This document shows positions 22,921 to 31,692 of a stretch of 40,339 bases of DNA, in pieces. Numbering within the stretch: position 1 is the stretch's first letter; each line of letters opens with the position of its first letter. A model generated the notes under the pieces. That model did not search any database. It was given only the letters and a program-made list of their open reading frames with translations, and was not told where the DNA came from. This DNA is from Nonomuraea turkmeniaca (GTDB lineage: Bacteria; Actinomycetota; Actinomycetes; Streptosporangiales; Streptosporangiaceae): assembly GCF_005889735.1 (NCBI RefSeq), contig NZ_VCKY01000084.1, positions 1-40,339 of the forward strand, read 5' to 3'. A program made the translations under genes and the position numbers.

Positions 22921-24527
22921 CGGGCACCCTGGTCGCGCTCAAGCTGCGCCTGCTCCGTAACGGCCCGCATAACGAGCGTGCCTTCAGTCTGGTCACCGGC
23001 TTGGTCCTGGCCGCCCTGGTGATCGCGGGTTCGACGCTGGCTCCCCGCGTGATCCACGAGGGCTGGATCGCGGTGGCGCTCACTGTGTGGGGTGGCATGT
23101 GGGTGTTCGGACCTTTGGCCCAGCCTCGCCACGATCCATCGGTCATCTCACTCGAGTGGTTACGCGGCTATCCGCTGCGGTCATGGCGGCTGGCGCGGGC
23201 GCTGTCGTGGACCGAACTGCTGGGCGTCGGCCCGCTGATCACGCTGGTGAGCCTGTCGTCCCTGGTGGTACTGGCCGCACCGGGCGGCCCCGCGGCAATG
23301 GCGATCGCCGTCGGGGCGGTGGTGGCCCAGCTGTACCTGCTCATCTGGGCGGGCAAGACGGTGGCGGCACTGGCAGCCTGGCTGCTGCAGACCCGGGCCG
23401 GGGTGACCATGGCAGCCACACAAACCGCGGTCATGCTCGCGTTGTCGTTCGCCGGATGGGTTCCCATCGCCGCGTGGCTGCTGCCGCGTCTCGGCGAGGG
23501 GGACACCGCGCTCGTCACGCCCACCCTCGGACACCTGCCCGCGCCGGTGATCGACGTGCTCGCCGCCCTGCCCACCGGCTGGGGCTACGGCGCGGCACTC
23601 GCCGCCCGCGACGGCGCCGGTTTCGGCGCGGCCATGCTGCCATTGGCCGCCCTGCTGGCCGCGGGCGCCCTGCTGCAGCTGGGCTGGATCGCGCTGACGG
23701 CTCGCGCCCTGCGCCGGCCATCTCGCCGAGCGGCACCGCGACGGCCGGCCATACCAGAACGTGCACTGCCGTTGCCGTTCACGACCCCGCAGGTGTCGGC
23801 GGTCGTCTCGCGAGAGCTGGCCACCTGGCTGCGCGACCCGGCGCGCGGCGTGGAGCTGCGCAGCGCCTGGTTGACCCCGCTGCTGATGGCGCTCATCATC
23901 GCGCTCACCGGCTGGAGTTGGGCGTTGCCCTTGGCGGGTCCCGCGGCGGCGGTGTTCGGCGCGATGGTCGCCATCAACACCTACGCCCTGGACGGCACGG
24001 CCCTGTGGCAGCTTCTCACCACACCGGGCGCTCTCAGAGCTGACGTGCGCGGGCGGATGGCGGCCTGGGCGTTGCTGTTCGGCGTCCCGTCCATTCTGCT
24101 GGCGGCCGCGTTGTGGGCCGCGACCGGCTCACCCTTGGGAGCAGCCGCCGTTGGCGGCGCCATCGCCGCTGCCGCGACTGCCTGCGCGGTGGCACCACTG
24201 CTCGCGCTCCTGATGCCGGCCGTGGGCACCGACGCCCGCGATCGCATCTACCCGGGCCAGCAGGCGGGCGATCCGACCGGCGGACAGATGACGATCTTCC
24301 CTGTGGTCCTGCTGGCTGCCGTCCTGCCCGGTGTCATCGGCGCGGTCTCCGGCGGCTCGGGATGGGTGACCGCCCTGTCCGCCATCCTTTTGTCCGGCGC
24401 CGTCCTGTACGCCACCCCCGTGCTCACCGTGCGCCGGCTCCATCAGCATGGCGCTGGTCTCCTGGATGCGATGGCCTCCCGCGATGCCGCCGTCGTCCGC
24501 TCATCCGCCCACAAGACAGAGCGCTAG
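22917..24527 (+). CDS. ABC transporter permease
   Basis: The 536-residue protein has about 12 hydrophobic segments. A cytoplasmic basic stretch lies near residue 265 (R-R-P-S-R-R-A-A-P-R-R-P), followed by S-A-V-V-S-R-E-L-A-T-W-L-R-D-P-A-R, a segment typical of ABC-2-like exporters. ATGA coupling to the ATPase gene shows that they form one transporter, probably with each subunit used twice. The transported compound is unknown; control by the divergent TetR suggests export of a toxic or signalling molecule. Confidence 0.9.
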   Translation: MTGTLVALKLRLLRNGPHNERAFSLVTGLVLAALVIAGSTLAPRVIHEGWIAVALTVWGGMWVFGPLAQPRHDPSVISLEWLRGYPLRSWRLARALSWTELLGVGPLITLVSLSSLVVLAAPGGPAAMAIAVGAVVAQLYLLIWAGKTVAALAAWLLQTRAGVTMAATQTAVMLALSFAGWVPIAAWLLPRLGEGDTALVTPTLGHLPAPVIDVLAALPTGWGYGAALAARDGAGFGAAMLPLAALLAAGALLQLGWIALTARALRRPSRRAAPRRPAIPERALPLPFTTPQVSAVVSRELATWLRDPARGVELRSAWLTPLLMALIIALTGWSWALPLAGPAAAVFGAMVAINTYALDGTALWQLLTTPGALRADVRGRMAAWALLFGVPSILLAAALWAATGSPLGAAAVGGAIAAAATACAVAPLLALLMPAVGTDARDRIYPGQQAGDPTGGQMTIFPVVLLAAVLPGVIGAVSGGSGWVTALSAILLSGAVLYATPVLTVRRLHQHGAGLLDAMASRDAAVVRSSAHKTER

Positions 24528-24531
24528 CGGT

Positions 24532-24647
24532 GTTTCACAGGCGAGGACCCGTGAAAGGCGATCTACGGTCGAGCTCGTCCTGGTCGAACGGCGTTTCATA
24601 GGTCGGTGCAAACAGGTGGACGGTTGAAACGCTCCGATGAAACGATC
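24532..24647. repeat. GTTTCA-type short repeats, possible transposon end
   Basis: GTTTCACAGG at 24532 and GTTTCATAGG at 24593 are direct repeats, and TTGAAACG (near 24624) and ATGAAACG (near 24637) are inverted copies of their core. They lie between the permease stop and the 3' end of the degraded transposase. Mu/Tn552-type elements carry several short transposase-binding repeats at each end, so this may be a relic end. Confidence 0.35.
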
Positions 24648-24659
24648 TGGCGGCCGCGG

Positions 24660-24980
24660 TGACATGCGGACGGCCGATCGGCAGCCGATGCCGCTCATCG
24701 ACCACCTCCAGATCGACCGGCGTGTGGTCGATCTGGACCCGCCGCAGCAGACCCTCGGTCTTCGGCGGGTCACCGCCCGCCGACCGCAGGCGGCGCACCC
24801 CGTCGGCGCCTTCCCGCGCCGCAGCGGCCGCCGCCGGATCCAGCGCCTTGATCCGCTGCGCCAGCGTGTCGCGGACGGGTACCGGCAGCCCGCCGACACG
24901 GCACCGGCGTACGACCTCGGGGTAGACCGCCGCCACCGACCGCAGCTGCCGGTTCAGATACCGTGTGTATGCCGCCAGCG
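24660..24980 (-). pseudogene. Mu/TniA-type transposase fragment
   Basis: Read leftward, the frame gives R-Y-L-N-R-Q-L-R-S-V-A-A-V-Y-P-E, a helical middle part, then R-R-V-Q-I-D-H-T-P-V-D-L and V-V-D-E-R-H-R-L-P-I-G-R-P. That is the start of the rve catalytic core of the transposases that work with TniB-like ATPases; Q-I-D-H-T contains the first catalytic Asp. A stop codon lies just upstream (near 24982) and the match ends after the R-P-H-V-T strand, so both the DNA-binding N-terminus and the remaining catalytic residues are lost. Confidence 0.7.
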
Positions 24981-25040
24981 GTTAGAGGTCCGCGTCCCCA
25001 CCAGCGGCCGACTCCGGGTGTCGAGTGCGTTGCGCCGCCC

Positions 25041-25052
25041 TAAAACGTTTCA
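25041..25052. promoter_or_regulatory. LacI-like operator, distal site
   Basis: TAAAACGTTTCA differs in one base from the perfect palindrome TGAAACGTTTCA. TAAAACGTT recurs at 25328-25336 close to the lyase gene start, so the pair may form a loop. The surrounding 24983-25368 has no gene that I can support. Confidence 0.3.
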
Positions 25053-25305
25053 CCGCGCGCGCATTCAGGCGCCCGCGGTGCCACGGCGGTCGAGCGCCCA
25101 CCGGAACGCCGTGTCCGACCACGGCCAGCGTCACCCTGGGCCATCGCTACGGATGTGGCGGCGAGAATTCCCCCGGCAACCGTAAGGCGACCTGGCCCCA
25201 CGGCGCGGCGGTCGGCGGCTCGGTCGTCGCGGCGTCGGGCAATCCCGCCGGCGGCACTACCGCGGAACACTGCCTTTAGTTGATCGGGGCGCAAAAGTAA
25301 AGTCT

Positions 25306-25321
25306 TGGCAAGCGCTTTCCA
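25306..25321. promoter_or_regulatory. LacI-family operator of the rhamnogalacturonan lyase gene
   Basis: TGGCAAGCGCTTTCCA is a 16-bp palindrome with one mismatched pair around the AAGCGCTT core that LacI-family sugar repressors bind. It lies 48 bases before the start codon, where a bound repressor would block the promoter. The repressor gene is not in the window. Confidence 0.65.
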
Positions 25322-25368
25322 AAGCGATAAAACGTTCTAATCAAAGATCACTCTGCAGGAGTACGCCC

Positions 25369-28300
25369 GTGAGGCTCGCACTCATCGCCGCCGCGGTCAC
25401 CCTGGCCGTCTCGGCGACCCCCGCCGTGGCAGCCCCCCTTGACGCGGCATCCGGACTCAAGTTCGACTTCGGTTCCACCTCCAGCCCATTAGCCGACGGC
25501 TACACGCGCGTCGCGCACAACACCCTCTACACCGCCGACGGCGGCTACGGCCTGGACCGGACGGTGGGCTACCGCGACCGCGGCACCGCCGACCCGGTGA
25601 CGCGGGACTTCACCGTCTCCGCTTCGTACGGCTTCGCCGTGGACGTTCCCAATGGCGAGTACGAGCTCACCGTGATTTCCGGGGACGCCATCGCTCCCAA
25701 CGTCACCACACTCGCCGTGGAAGGCGAAGACCGCGGCACGATCACGGCGAGCACCGGCGCGTACGGCGACTACACCGGCACCGCCCTGGTCGCCGACGGC
25801 CAGCTCAACCTGGGCTTCGGCCGGGACGGCCGGGTGAACGCGGTTCTGATCAAGCCGGCCACCGCGCCCACCGGACTGGCGGCCACCGCGATCAAGGCCA
25901 CTGCCACTCCGAGCGTCACGCTGGCTTGGAACGCCACCGGCTCCACCGGTTACGAGATCTACCGCGCCGAGAACACCGCAGGTCCGTGGACCAAGCTGGG
26001 CGGGAGCTCCGAGCCCGCCTTCACCGACGGCACCCCCGAGCTGGGCCTGACCTACGTCTACGCGGTCGCCGTGCCCGGCGGCACGCTGGGCGCACCGCTC
26101 ACCGTGACCGTCAAGGACACCACGCAGGCCGCCCCGGCCGTACCCGAGGGCCTGGAGCTGGTCGCCGCCTCCAGCAAGAAGATCACGCTGCGCTGGCGGC
26201 CGGTCGAGGGCGCCCTCCTCTACCACCTCTACCGGGACGACCGGCGGCTCGGTGTCGTGGCCGAGGCCGGCTACACCGACGAGCTCGTGCCCAGCGACCG
26301 GCACCGCTACCGGGTGGTGGCCGCGGGGACGGGCGGGTTGTCGGCCTCCTCGGCCACGCTGACCTCACCGGTCACCGCCTATCCGCTGCGCCGGATGGCG
26401 AAACTGGACCGAGGCCTGGTCGCTGTGCCGACCGAGCAGGGCACTCTGGTGAGCTGGCGGATGCTCGGCACCGACCCGGCCGAGGTGAGCTTCAAGCTCT
26501 ACCGGGACGGGACGCTCCTCACCGCCACCGACAAGACGAACTACCTGGACCACGGCACCGGCTCCTACACCGTCGCCGCGGTCCTGGACGGCCAGGAGGG
26601 ACGCCGCTCCGCGCCGGTGCGGCCGTGGGCGGCGGCGTACCTGGACATCTCGCTGGACAAGCCGGCCGCAGGTGTGACCCCGAACGGAGGGAGCTACGAC
26701 TACCGCGCGAATGACGCGGCCGTCGCCGACCTGGACGGAGACGGGCAGTACGAGATCGTGCTCAAATGGGACCCGTCCAACTCCAAGGACAACTCTCAGG
26801 GCGGCTACACCGGTGAGGCCGTCTTCGACGCCTACGAACTCGACGGGACCCGGCTCTGGAGGATCAACTTGGGCCGCAACGTCCGGGCCGGGGCGCACTA
26901 CAGCCCGTTCCTGGTCGACGACTTCGACGGGGACGGCCGGGCCGAGTTCGTGGTCAAGACCGCGGACGGGACCGTGGACGGCTCCGGGAAGGTGATCGGG
27001 GACGCCGCCGCCAACCACAACACCGGCGGCCGGATCCTGAGCGGGCCGGAGTACCTGACCGTCTTCGACGGCCGCACCGGCGCGGCGCTCGCCACCGTCG
27101 ACTACGAGCCCGCCCGCGGCAACCTGGCCGACTGGGGCGACACCGGCGCCAACCGCTCCGACCGCTTCCTGGCCGCCGCCGCCCACCTGGACGGCGTGCT
27201 GCCGAGCATCGTGATGACCCGCGGTTACTACGCCAAGAGCATGCTGGTGGCGTACGACTGGCGGGACGGCAAGCTGACCAAGCGCTGGACCTTCTCCAGC
27301 TCGGACCACCCCGGGTACGGCGGCCAGGGCAACCACAACCTGTCCGTGGCCGACGTGGACGGCGACGGCAGGGACGAGATCGCCTACGGCGCGATGACCC
27401 TGGACGACGACGGCACCGGGCTCTACACCACCAAGCTCGAGCACGGCGACGCCATGCACCTGGGCGACCTGGACCCGGCGCGCCCCGGCCTGGAGATCGT
27501 CGGCGTGCACGAGCACACGAACATGCCGTGCGGCCTGGAGATGCACGACGCCGACAGCGGCGAGATCCTCTGGTGCGTCAAGACCGGACAGGACACCGGG
27601 CGCGGCCTGACCGGCGACATCGACCCCGCGCATCCGGGCGAGGAGGCCTGGGCCTCCGCCGGGGCCGGGCTCCGCACCGCCACCGGCGAGCTCATCTCGG
27701 CGAAGACCCCGGCGATCAGCAACACCATCTGGTGGGACGGCGACCTGTCCAGGGAGATCCTGGACCACGACTACTCCGCCGACAAGCTGGCCGGCGTGCC
27801 GACCATCGGCAAGTGGGACCCGGCCACGCAGACCACGGTGAACATGCTCACCGCGACCGGCACCTTCTCCAACAACACGACCAAGGGCAACCCCTCACTC
27901 CAGGCCGACATCCTGGGCGACTGGCGTGAGGAACTGATCGTCCGGACCGAGGATTCCACCGCGCTCCGCATCTACGGCACGCCGTACCCGACGGATCACC
28001 GCTTCCCCACACTCACGCACGACCCGGTCTACCAGTCCGGGATCGTCTGGCAGAACGTCGGCTACAACCAGCCCCCGCATACCGGCTTCTTCCTGGGTAC
28101 GGGGATGACCCCGCCACCGGCGTCGTACCTGACGACCGGCTCCCCGTTGCAGGCCCGGCTCCAGCTCCGGGAGGATCAACTTGACGTGCACCTGCCCGGC
28201 GTGGATCGGGGGGAGGGCCAGGGCCGTACCGGGATCCTGCCGGGCACGGTCCGCGCGGTCGCCGACGGGAAGATCGTCGAGCTCGGGGCCACGGCGCTGC

Positions 28301-28437
28301 CGCACGGCCTGTTCCGCGTTGACGGTGCCGCCATCGACAAGGCGCTGGCCGGGTACACCGGCGCCGTCACCGTGACCGTCACCGGTCACCTGACCGACGG
28401 TCGTACCTTCACCGGCCAGGTGAAGATCCGCCCGTGA
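25369..28437 (+). CDS. Secreted rhamnogalacturonan lyase, PL11, multidomain
   Basis: The 1022-residue protein has a signal peptide at 1-22. A beta-sandwich follows at about 28-165 that starts L-K-F-D-F-G-S and suits a carbohydrate-binding module, then two fibronectin type III-like domains at about 165-345. The PL11 catalytic unit runs from about 343 (R-M-A-K-L-D-R-G-L-V-A-V) to 930. Its propeller shows calcium-type loops D-L-D-G-D-G-Q, D-F-D-G-D-G-R and D-V-D-G-D-G-R, plus N-H-N-T-G-G-R and G-Q-G-N-H-N-L-S. A C-terminal domain of about 90 residues ends the protein. PL11 enzymes cleave the rhamnose-galacturonate backbone of pectin. The GTG at 25369 has GCAGGAG upstream. It is preceded by a LacI-type operator and followed by a hairpin. 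Confidence 0.95.
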   Translation: MRLALIAAAVTLAVSATPAVAAPLDAASGLKFDFGSTSSPLADGYTRVAHNTLYTADGGYGLDRTVGYRDRGTADPVTRDFTVSASYGFAVDVPNGEYELTVISGDAIAPNVTTLAVEGEDRGTITASTGAYGDYTGTALVADGQLNLGFGRDGRVNAVLIKPATAPTGLAATAIKATATPSVTLAWNATGSTGYEIYRAENTAGPWTKLGGSSEPAFTDGTPELGLTYVYAVAVPGGTLGAPLTVTVKDTTQAAPAVPEGLELVAASSKKITLRWRPVEGALLYHLYRDDRRLGVVAEAGYTDELVPSDRHRYRVVAAGTGGLSASSATLTSPVTAYPLRRMAKLDRGLVAVPTEQGTLVSWRMLGTDPAEVSFKLYRDGTLLTATDKTNYLDHGTGSYTVAAVLDGQEGRRSAPVRPWAAAYLDISLDKPAAGVTPNGGSYDYRANDAAVADLDGDGQYEIVLKWDPSNSKDNSQGGYTGEAVFDAYELDGTRLWRINLGRNVRAGAHYSPFLVDDFDGDGRAEFVVKTADGTVDGSGKVIGDAAANHNTGGRILSGPEYLTVFDGRTGAALATVDYEPARGNLADWGDTGANRSDRFLAAAAHLDGVLPSIVMTRGYYAKSMLVAYDWRDGKLTKRWTFSSSDHPGYGGQGNHNLSVADVDGDGRDEIAYGAMTLDDDGTGLYTTKLEHGDAMHLGDLDPARPGLEIVGVHEHTNMPCGLEMHDADSGEILWCVKTGQDTGRGLTGDIDPAHPGEEAWASAGAGLRTATGELISAKTPAISNTIWWDGDLSREILDHDYSADKLAGVPTIGKWDPATQTTVNMLTATGTFSNNTTKGNPSLQADILGDWREELIVRTEDSTALRIYGTPYPTDHRFPTLTHDPVYQSGIVWQNVGYNQPPHTGFFLGTGMTPPPASYLTTGSPLQARLQLREDQLDVHLPGVDRGEGQGRTGILPGTVRAVADGKIVELGATALPHGLFRVDGAAIDKALAGYTGAVTVTVTGHLTDGRTFTGQVKIRP

Positions 28438-28443
28438 CGTACC

Positions 28444-28484
28444 GGATCGTTCACCCCCGCTCGTCGGCGCGGGGTGGACGATCC
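28444..28484. terminator. Hairpin after the lyase gene
   Basis: GGATCGTTCACCCC pairs with GGGTGGACGATCC over 13 positions with one G-T pair; the loop is GC-rich. It starts 7 bases after the lyase stop codon and covers the 3' end of the small leftward gene, so it may serve both. Confidence 0.7.
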
Positions 28485-28603
28485 CCACGACCGCCGGAGG
28501 CACCACCGCAGAACAGCCTCCAGAGGCTGACGCTCATCACGACGAACAGGGCAACTCCGCCGAGCAGAACCACGAGCACGAAAAGCGCGAACGGATGGTA
28601 GAT
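28451..28603 (-). CDS. 50-residue membrane protein with apparent ATC start
   Basis: Read leftward, an open frame gives I-Y-H-P-F-A-L-F-V-L-V-V-L-L-G-G-V-A-L-F and continues with V-V-M-S-V-S-L-W-R-L-F, a short Gly/Ser stretch and the charged end R-A-D-E-R-G. That is one long membrane helix with a basic tail. GGGAGG lies 7 bases before an ATC codon at 28603, the ideal distance, yet no ATG, GTG or TTG is there; ACG at 28606 is the only other choice. An internal GTG (28579 region) would cut into the helix. Either a rare ATC start is used or the original ATG was lost. Divergent from the next gene. Confidence 0.45.
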   Translation of the reverse strand: MYHPFALFVLVVLLGGVALFVVMSVSLWRLFCGGASGGRGDRPPRADERG

Positions 28604-28686
28604 CGTCGGGCCTCCCTGTCGCCATGCTGATCATAGGCAACCCGCGCCCCGACTCCCCCAGCACCCATCTCCACAGGGAGACAGAC

Positions 28687-29247
28687 ATGACCGCTCGCGA
28701 ATACGGACACCAGATCCTTCCTGGCACCGCGGCGCAGACGCGGGGCGTGCTGGACATCGTGCGAAAAGAGGCGAGCGTGGGCCTTCGCAGGGGGTCGCCG
28801 TTGCTTGCGGTCCAGGTCTGCCTCGCCGCGTTGCTGATACCCAGGGGCGGGCCGGCGAGCTTCCTGGGCGTGATGCTCGCCCTCACCAGTGCGGTCACGC
28901 TCGGTGTCGTCGTCATGTGGCAGCAGGCGCGACGTAAGGAACTCCGCATTCTCCAGACCCATCCGTGGGAGGTCTGGCCATGCCGAGGCGAGAAGGTCCG
29001 CGTGGTCTCCTCAAGCGGCACACGAGCCGACGGGCGCCGCTGGAGCACCGGCAGCCGTCTCGTCCTGCTCAGGCCGGACGGCCAGGCGCAATGCTCCTTC
29101 CCTGTCCCAGGTCCTGGCATCAAGGACACGGTGTGGTTCGCCGGGGACATCAACACGAGCGGGATCCTCGCCGTCCCGGGCGGGTTGCCGTTCCGGCACG
29201 TCACCCGGCAGGGACGGCGCGCCCGTCCTCCAGCACCGCCGGCCTGA
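28687..29247 (+). CDS. Membrane protein of unknown function
   Basis: The 186-residue protein has a cytoplasmic basic start, two close membrane helices near residues 37-53 and 57-77 (L-L-A-V-Q-V-C-L-A-A-L-L-I and L-G-V-M-L-A-L-T-S-A-V-T-L-G-V), and a C-terminal beta-rich domain. That domain holds W-E-V-W-P-C-R-G-E-K-V-R-V and S-R-L-V-L-L-R-P-D-G, then V-W-F-A-G-D-I. Such a layout occurs in short actinomycete membrane proteins with no assigned role. The ATG at 28687 has AGGGAGA 6 bases upstream; earlier in-frame codons lack one. Its stop touches the stop of the convergent glycosyltransferase. Confidence 0.7.
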   Translation: MTAREYGHQILPGTAAQTRGVLDIVRKEASVGLRRGSPLLAVQVCLAALLIPRGGPASFLGVMLALTSAVTLGVVVMWQQARRKELRILQTHPWEVWPCRGEKVRVVSSSGTRADGRRWSTGSRLVLLRPDGQAQCSFPVPGPGIKDTVWFAGDINTSGILAVPGGLPFRHVTRQGRRARPPAPPA

Positions 29248-30918
29248 TCAGGATGGGCAGGTCACGTTCGGGACAGAGAACCTGAAAGCCGTACGTGCCG
29301 GCGCGCCCGCAAGGTTGTCCCAGAACCGGCGTGCGGTCAGGGGAGCCCTGGATGCCTCCAGCAGTTCGCGGAAAGGGCCGGTGGCCAGCTCCCCCCTGAT
29401 CCTTTCCACCTCGCCTTGCAGGCGCCGGTCCCGCAATGGCGTCCCGGGGGCCATGTAGTCGGCGAGGACGTACGCGTTGGGGAGCGGCTTCTCGTGGCCG
29501 GTCCTTCGGTTACAGGCCAGTTCCATGTGACTGCCCAGGGCGTTGGCCAGGCCCAGCCGGTCGATGACGAGATCGTCGAGCCGGTACGCGGCGCCGGCCG
29601 TACCCATGACATCCTCGGCGACGGCGAGCCGCGCGGGCTGGTCGGTGCGGAGCGGCACCGGCTCCACCCCAGGGACGAACAACAGGCCGGTGGAGTCCGT
29701 CAAGCCGTGCAGGTTCCCCTTGGCCCGGACGTACGGCCCGGCGGTGACCGGGTGCGGGTCCCGGGTCCACGCCACGTAGAAGCCGCGCTCGTCGGCGATC
29801 CCGTCCGGCCCGATCTTCTGTTCGTACGGCACCCGGAGGAGTGCGGCGCAGAACACGGCCCACAGCAGAACCGCCGCGAACGGGAACACGGTGAGGCGGC
29901 TCAGCGGCACCACCAGGACGGGGAGGAGGAGCAACAGGAGCGCCGGCAACATCATGCGGCCGTGCATGAAGTCGCCGCCGACCCGGACGACGTACAGGAG
30001 CAACACCAGCCCGGCCGTGATGGGAGCCACCATCAGCACCACGTTCCGGCCCTGCCGGCCGACCCACAACGCCAGCGGGATCAAGACCAGCAGCGGGACC
30101 CAGAGATAGTAGGTCAGCACGGTGTCGCCGGCGTAGAGGAGCCCGCGCGCCCACCGGCTGCTCCCCGCCTCCTTGGCGAGGGCGGTATTGGGCATGAGCA
30201 GCCCGTAGTAGCCCATCCGGAAGATCTGATAGGTCACCGGCAGAACGATGGCGATCGCCGACCATCGAAAGGCGCTACGCCATCCGGGCCGTCGCATCAA
30301 GAGCAACGCGCTGAAGAACACGACCGACAAGGCCAGCGCCAGCTCGGGCCGGACCAGTGGGGCCAGGCCGAGGACGACGACCAGGGAAAGCACCGGTCCC
30401 TCGTACGCCGCCCGGACGAGCAGCCACCAGGACAGGCCGATCCACAGGAACGTCAGCCCGGTCTCCAGGCCGGAGGTGGCGAAGTCCCAGAAGGGCGGCA
30501 CCGCGAGGACCACGAACACGCCCGCGGGCAGGAGCCGGCGGGACTCGCCGTGCAGCCGGATGGTGCCCGACATGGCGCACACCACGGCGCCGACCGTACA
30601 GGCGAGGCCGATCAGCACCGAGACGGCGGCGACGTCGACGCGGCTCATCCAGGAGACCGCCGCGACCAGATACGTCCAGAGCGTGCTCGTGCTGGCCTCG
30701 ACGCGCTCGCCCACATTGAAGACGGGCCCGTTCCCGGCGAGCAGCTGCCGGACGGTCCGGACGGCGATCAGCCCGTCATCGCTGATCCACCGATGCTGCC
30801 ACCCGGCGAAGGTCATGACGGCCGCGGCCGCTGTGACGATGACCCCATTCCAGATCCGGACAGGTCGCGGGGCCACAGCGATCGCCGGAACCTCATCGAC
30901 GGCCACAAGACGGCTCAT
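29248..30918 (-). CDS. AftB/ZomB-like membrane glycosyltransferase
   Basis: The 556-residue protein has about 10 membrane helices. Its first extracellular loop reads W-I-S-D-D-G-L-I-A-V-R-T-V-R-Q-L-L, then F-N-V-G-E-R-V-E-A-S-T-S-T-L-W, the GT-C type loop with the conserved D-D that binds a polyprenyl-phosphate sugar. It matches the AftB (terminal beta-1,2-arabinofuranosyltransferase)/ZomB group. The C-terminal part is a soluble extracellular domain. In non-mycolate actinomycetes the substrate is unknown, but a cell-wall glycan is likely. The ATG at 30918 has GGAG close by; a GTG at 30951 would add 11 residues and lacks a ribosome-binding site. Confidence 0.8.
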   Translation of the reverse strand: MSRLVAVDEVPAIAVAPRPVRIWNGVIVTAAAAVMTFAGWQHRWISDDGLIAVRTVRQLLAGNGPVFNVGERVEASTSTLWTYLVAAVSWMSRVDVAAVSVLIGLACTVGAVVCAMSGTIRLHGESRRLLPAGVFVVLAVPPFWDFATSGLETGLTFLWIGLSWWLLVRAAYEGPVLSLVVVLGLAPLVRPELALALSVVFFSALLLMRRPGWRSAFRWSAIAIVLPVTYQIFRMGYYGLLMPNTALAKEAGSSRWARGLLYAGDTVLTYYLWVPLLVLIPLALWVGRQGRNVVLMVAPITAGLVLLLYVVRVGGDFMHGRMMLPALLLLLLPVLVVPLSRLTVFPFAAVLLWAVFCAALLRVPYEQKIGPDGIADERGFYVAWTRDPHPVTAGPYVRAKGNLHGLTDSTGLLFVPGVEPVPLRTDQPARLAVAEDVMGTAGAAYRLDDLVIDRLGLANALGSHMELACNRRTGHEKPLPNAYVLADYMAPGTPLRDRRLQGEVERIRGELATGPFRELLEASRAPLTARRFWDNLAGAPARTAFRFSVPNVTCPS

Positions 30919-31035
30919 GAACTCCGCATCCGTTAAATTGGCAGGCACCAAGCGCAGCTCGCATCCTAACCCCCTCCGACCTGGCCCTGGGCCGCTGCAT
31001 CATGGCTGGTGGTGAGCGAAACAGCCCAGGACATC

Positions 31036-31155
31036 GCACGAGAAAAGGCAGGAGACCTGCGGCTTCTCCTGCTCTGGGTTCCGCAGGAGGACCGCCTCCC
31101 TGTCACGGCCCACAACGTACGGCGCGGCTTCCCGCAGGCCGTGAAGGCGGCCGGG
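31036..31155 (+). pseudogene. Tyrosine integrase fragment
   Basis: The translation contains R-E-K-A-G-D-L, then V-T-A-H-N-V-R-R-G-F-P-Q-A-V-K-A-A-G. This fits the stretch just before the W-T-P-R-E-L-R-H motif of actinomycete phage-type integrases. The following catalytic motifs H-x-x-R and Tyr are missing and the preceding part is degenerate. It is a short relic. Confidence 0.45.
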
Positions 31156-31290
31156 GCTCACCGGACGGGAGTGGTCGCCGCGCGCGAAGAAGCTGCGCCC
31201 GCGCAGCCGCGGTGTCGCGCGCGTCGAGCCTCACACCTGCAGCATCGACCGCTCCACGAGCGGCTCAGGCGAGCTGAGCAGATCAAAGGA

Positions 31291-31324
31291 CCACTGGACG
31301 GTGGTGGCGCGCAGCGTCCAGTGG
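31291..31324. repeat. 10-bp inverted repeat
   Basis: CCACTGGACG at 31291-31300 and CGTCCAGTGG at 31315-31324 are perfect inverted copies with a 14-base loop. CGTCCAGT occurs once more about 65 bases on, and an irregular run of GACCCGCC units lies between (near 31340-31371). The region 31156-31692 has no gene I can support, only this and a short NUDIX-like relic. Confidence 0.5.
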
Positions 31325-31589
31325 CGCTCTGGGCCGGTCCGCCGACCGCCGACCCGCCGACCCGCCGACCAAGAGGCGGAGGCGATCGTCCAGTCGTTCC
31401 AGTGGGACACATGATCAGCAATTTCATGTGTTTCCTCCTCCCCCCGGCTACAACGGATCCCTCACTGCGCCCCTCGTCGCACCCGCCTTGGTGGCGGAGA
31501 CGTGGCTACGCCTGTGGCTCCTGTGGAGCCGAGCGACGACGGCACCATGAAGGCGATCCGCCGCGACCCTTGCCCCTCCCCCCGCTCAT

Positions 31590-31640
31590 CCTTGAGAAGG
31601 CGGGCCAGGCGCTCGATCAGGAGCCACTCCGAGACGGCCA
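31590..31640 (-). pseudogene. Short NUDIX C-terminal-like relic
   Basis: Leftward translation gives W-L-L-I-E-R-L-A-R-L-L-K. The intact NUDIX gene at 34794-35270 has L-L-I-E-R-L-A-R-R-L-K, and the DNA agrees over about 30 bases, including GGCGCTCGATCAGGAG. Nothing else of the gene remains around it. Confidence 0.3.
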
Positions 31641-31692
31641 CAGGACTCACAACCCGTCCCCGCAATCGGAAACGGGACAGGACCTCAGCTGT

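Noticed and set aside
26365..27768. Leftward frame of 467 codons inside the lyase gene
   Set aside because: It lies wholly opposite the PL11 catalytic domain and shows no family pattern.
29416..30936. Rightward frame of 506 codons opposite the glycosyltransferase gene
   Set aside because: It is hydrophilic low-complexity sequence, as expected from the complement of a membrane protein gene.
31340..31371. Short GACCCGCC tandem run considered as a CRISPR-like or iteron repeat
   Set aside because: It has fewer than four short units without spacers and no adjacent cas or rep gene. No CRISPR array is visible in the window.
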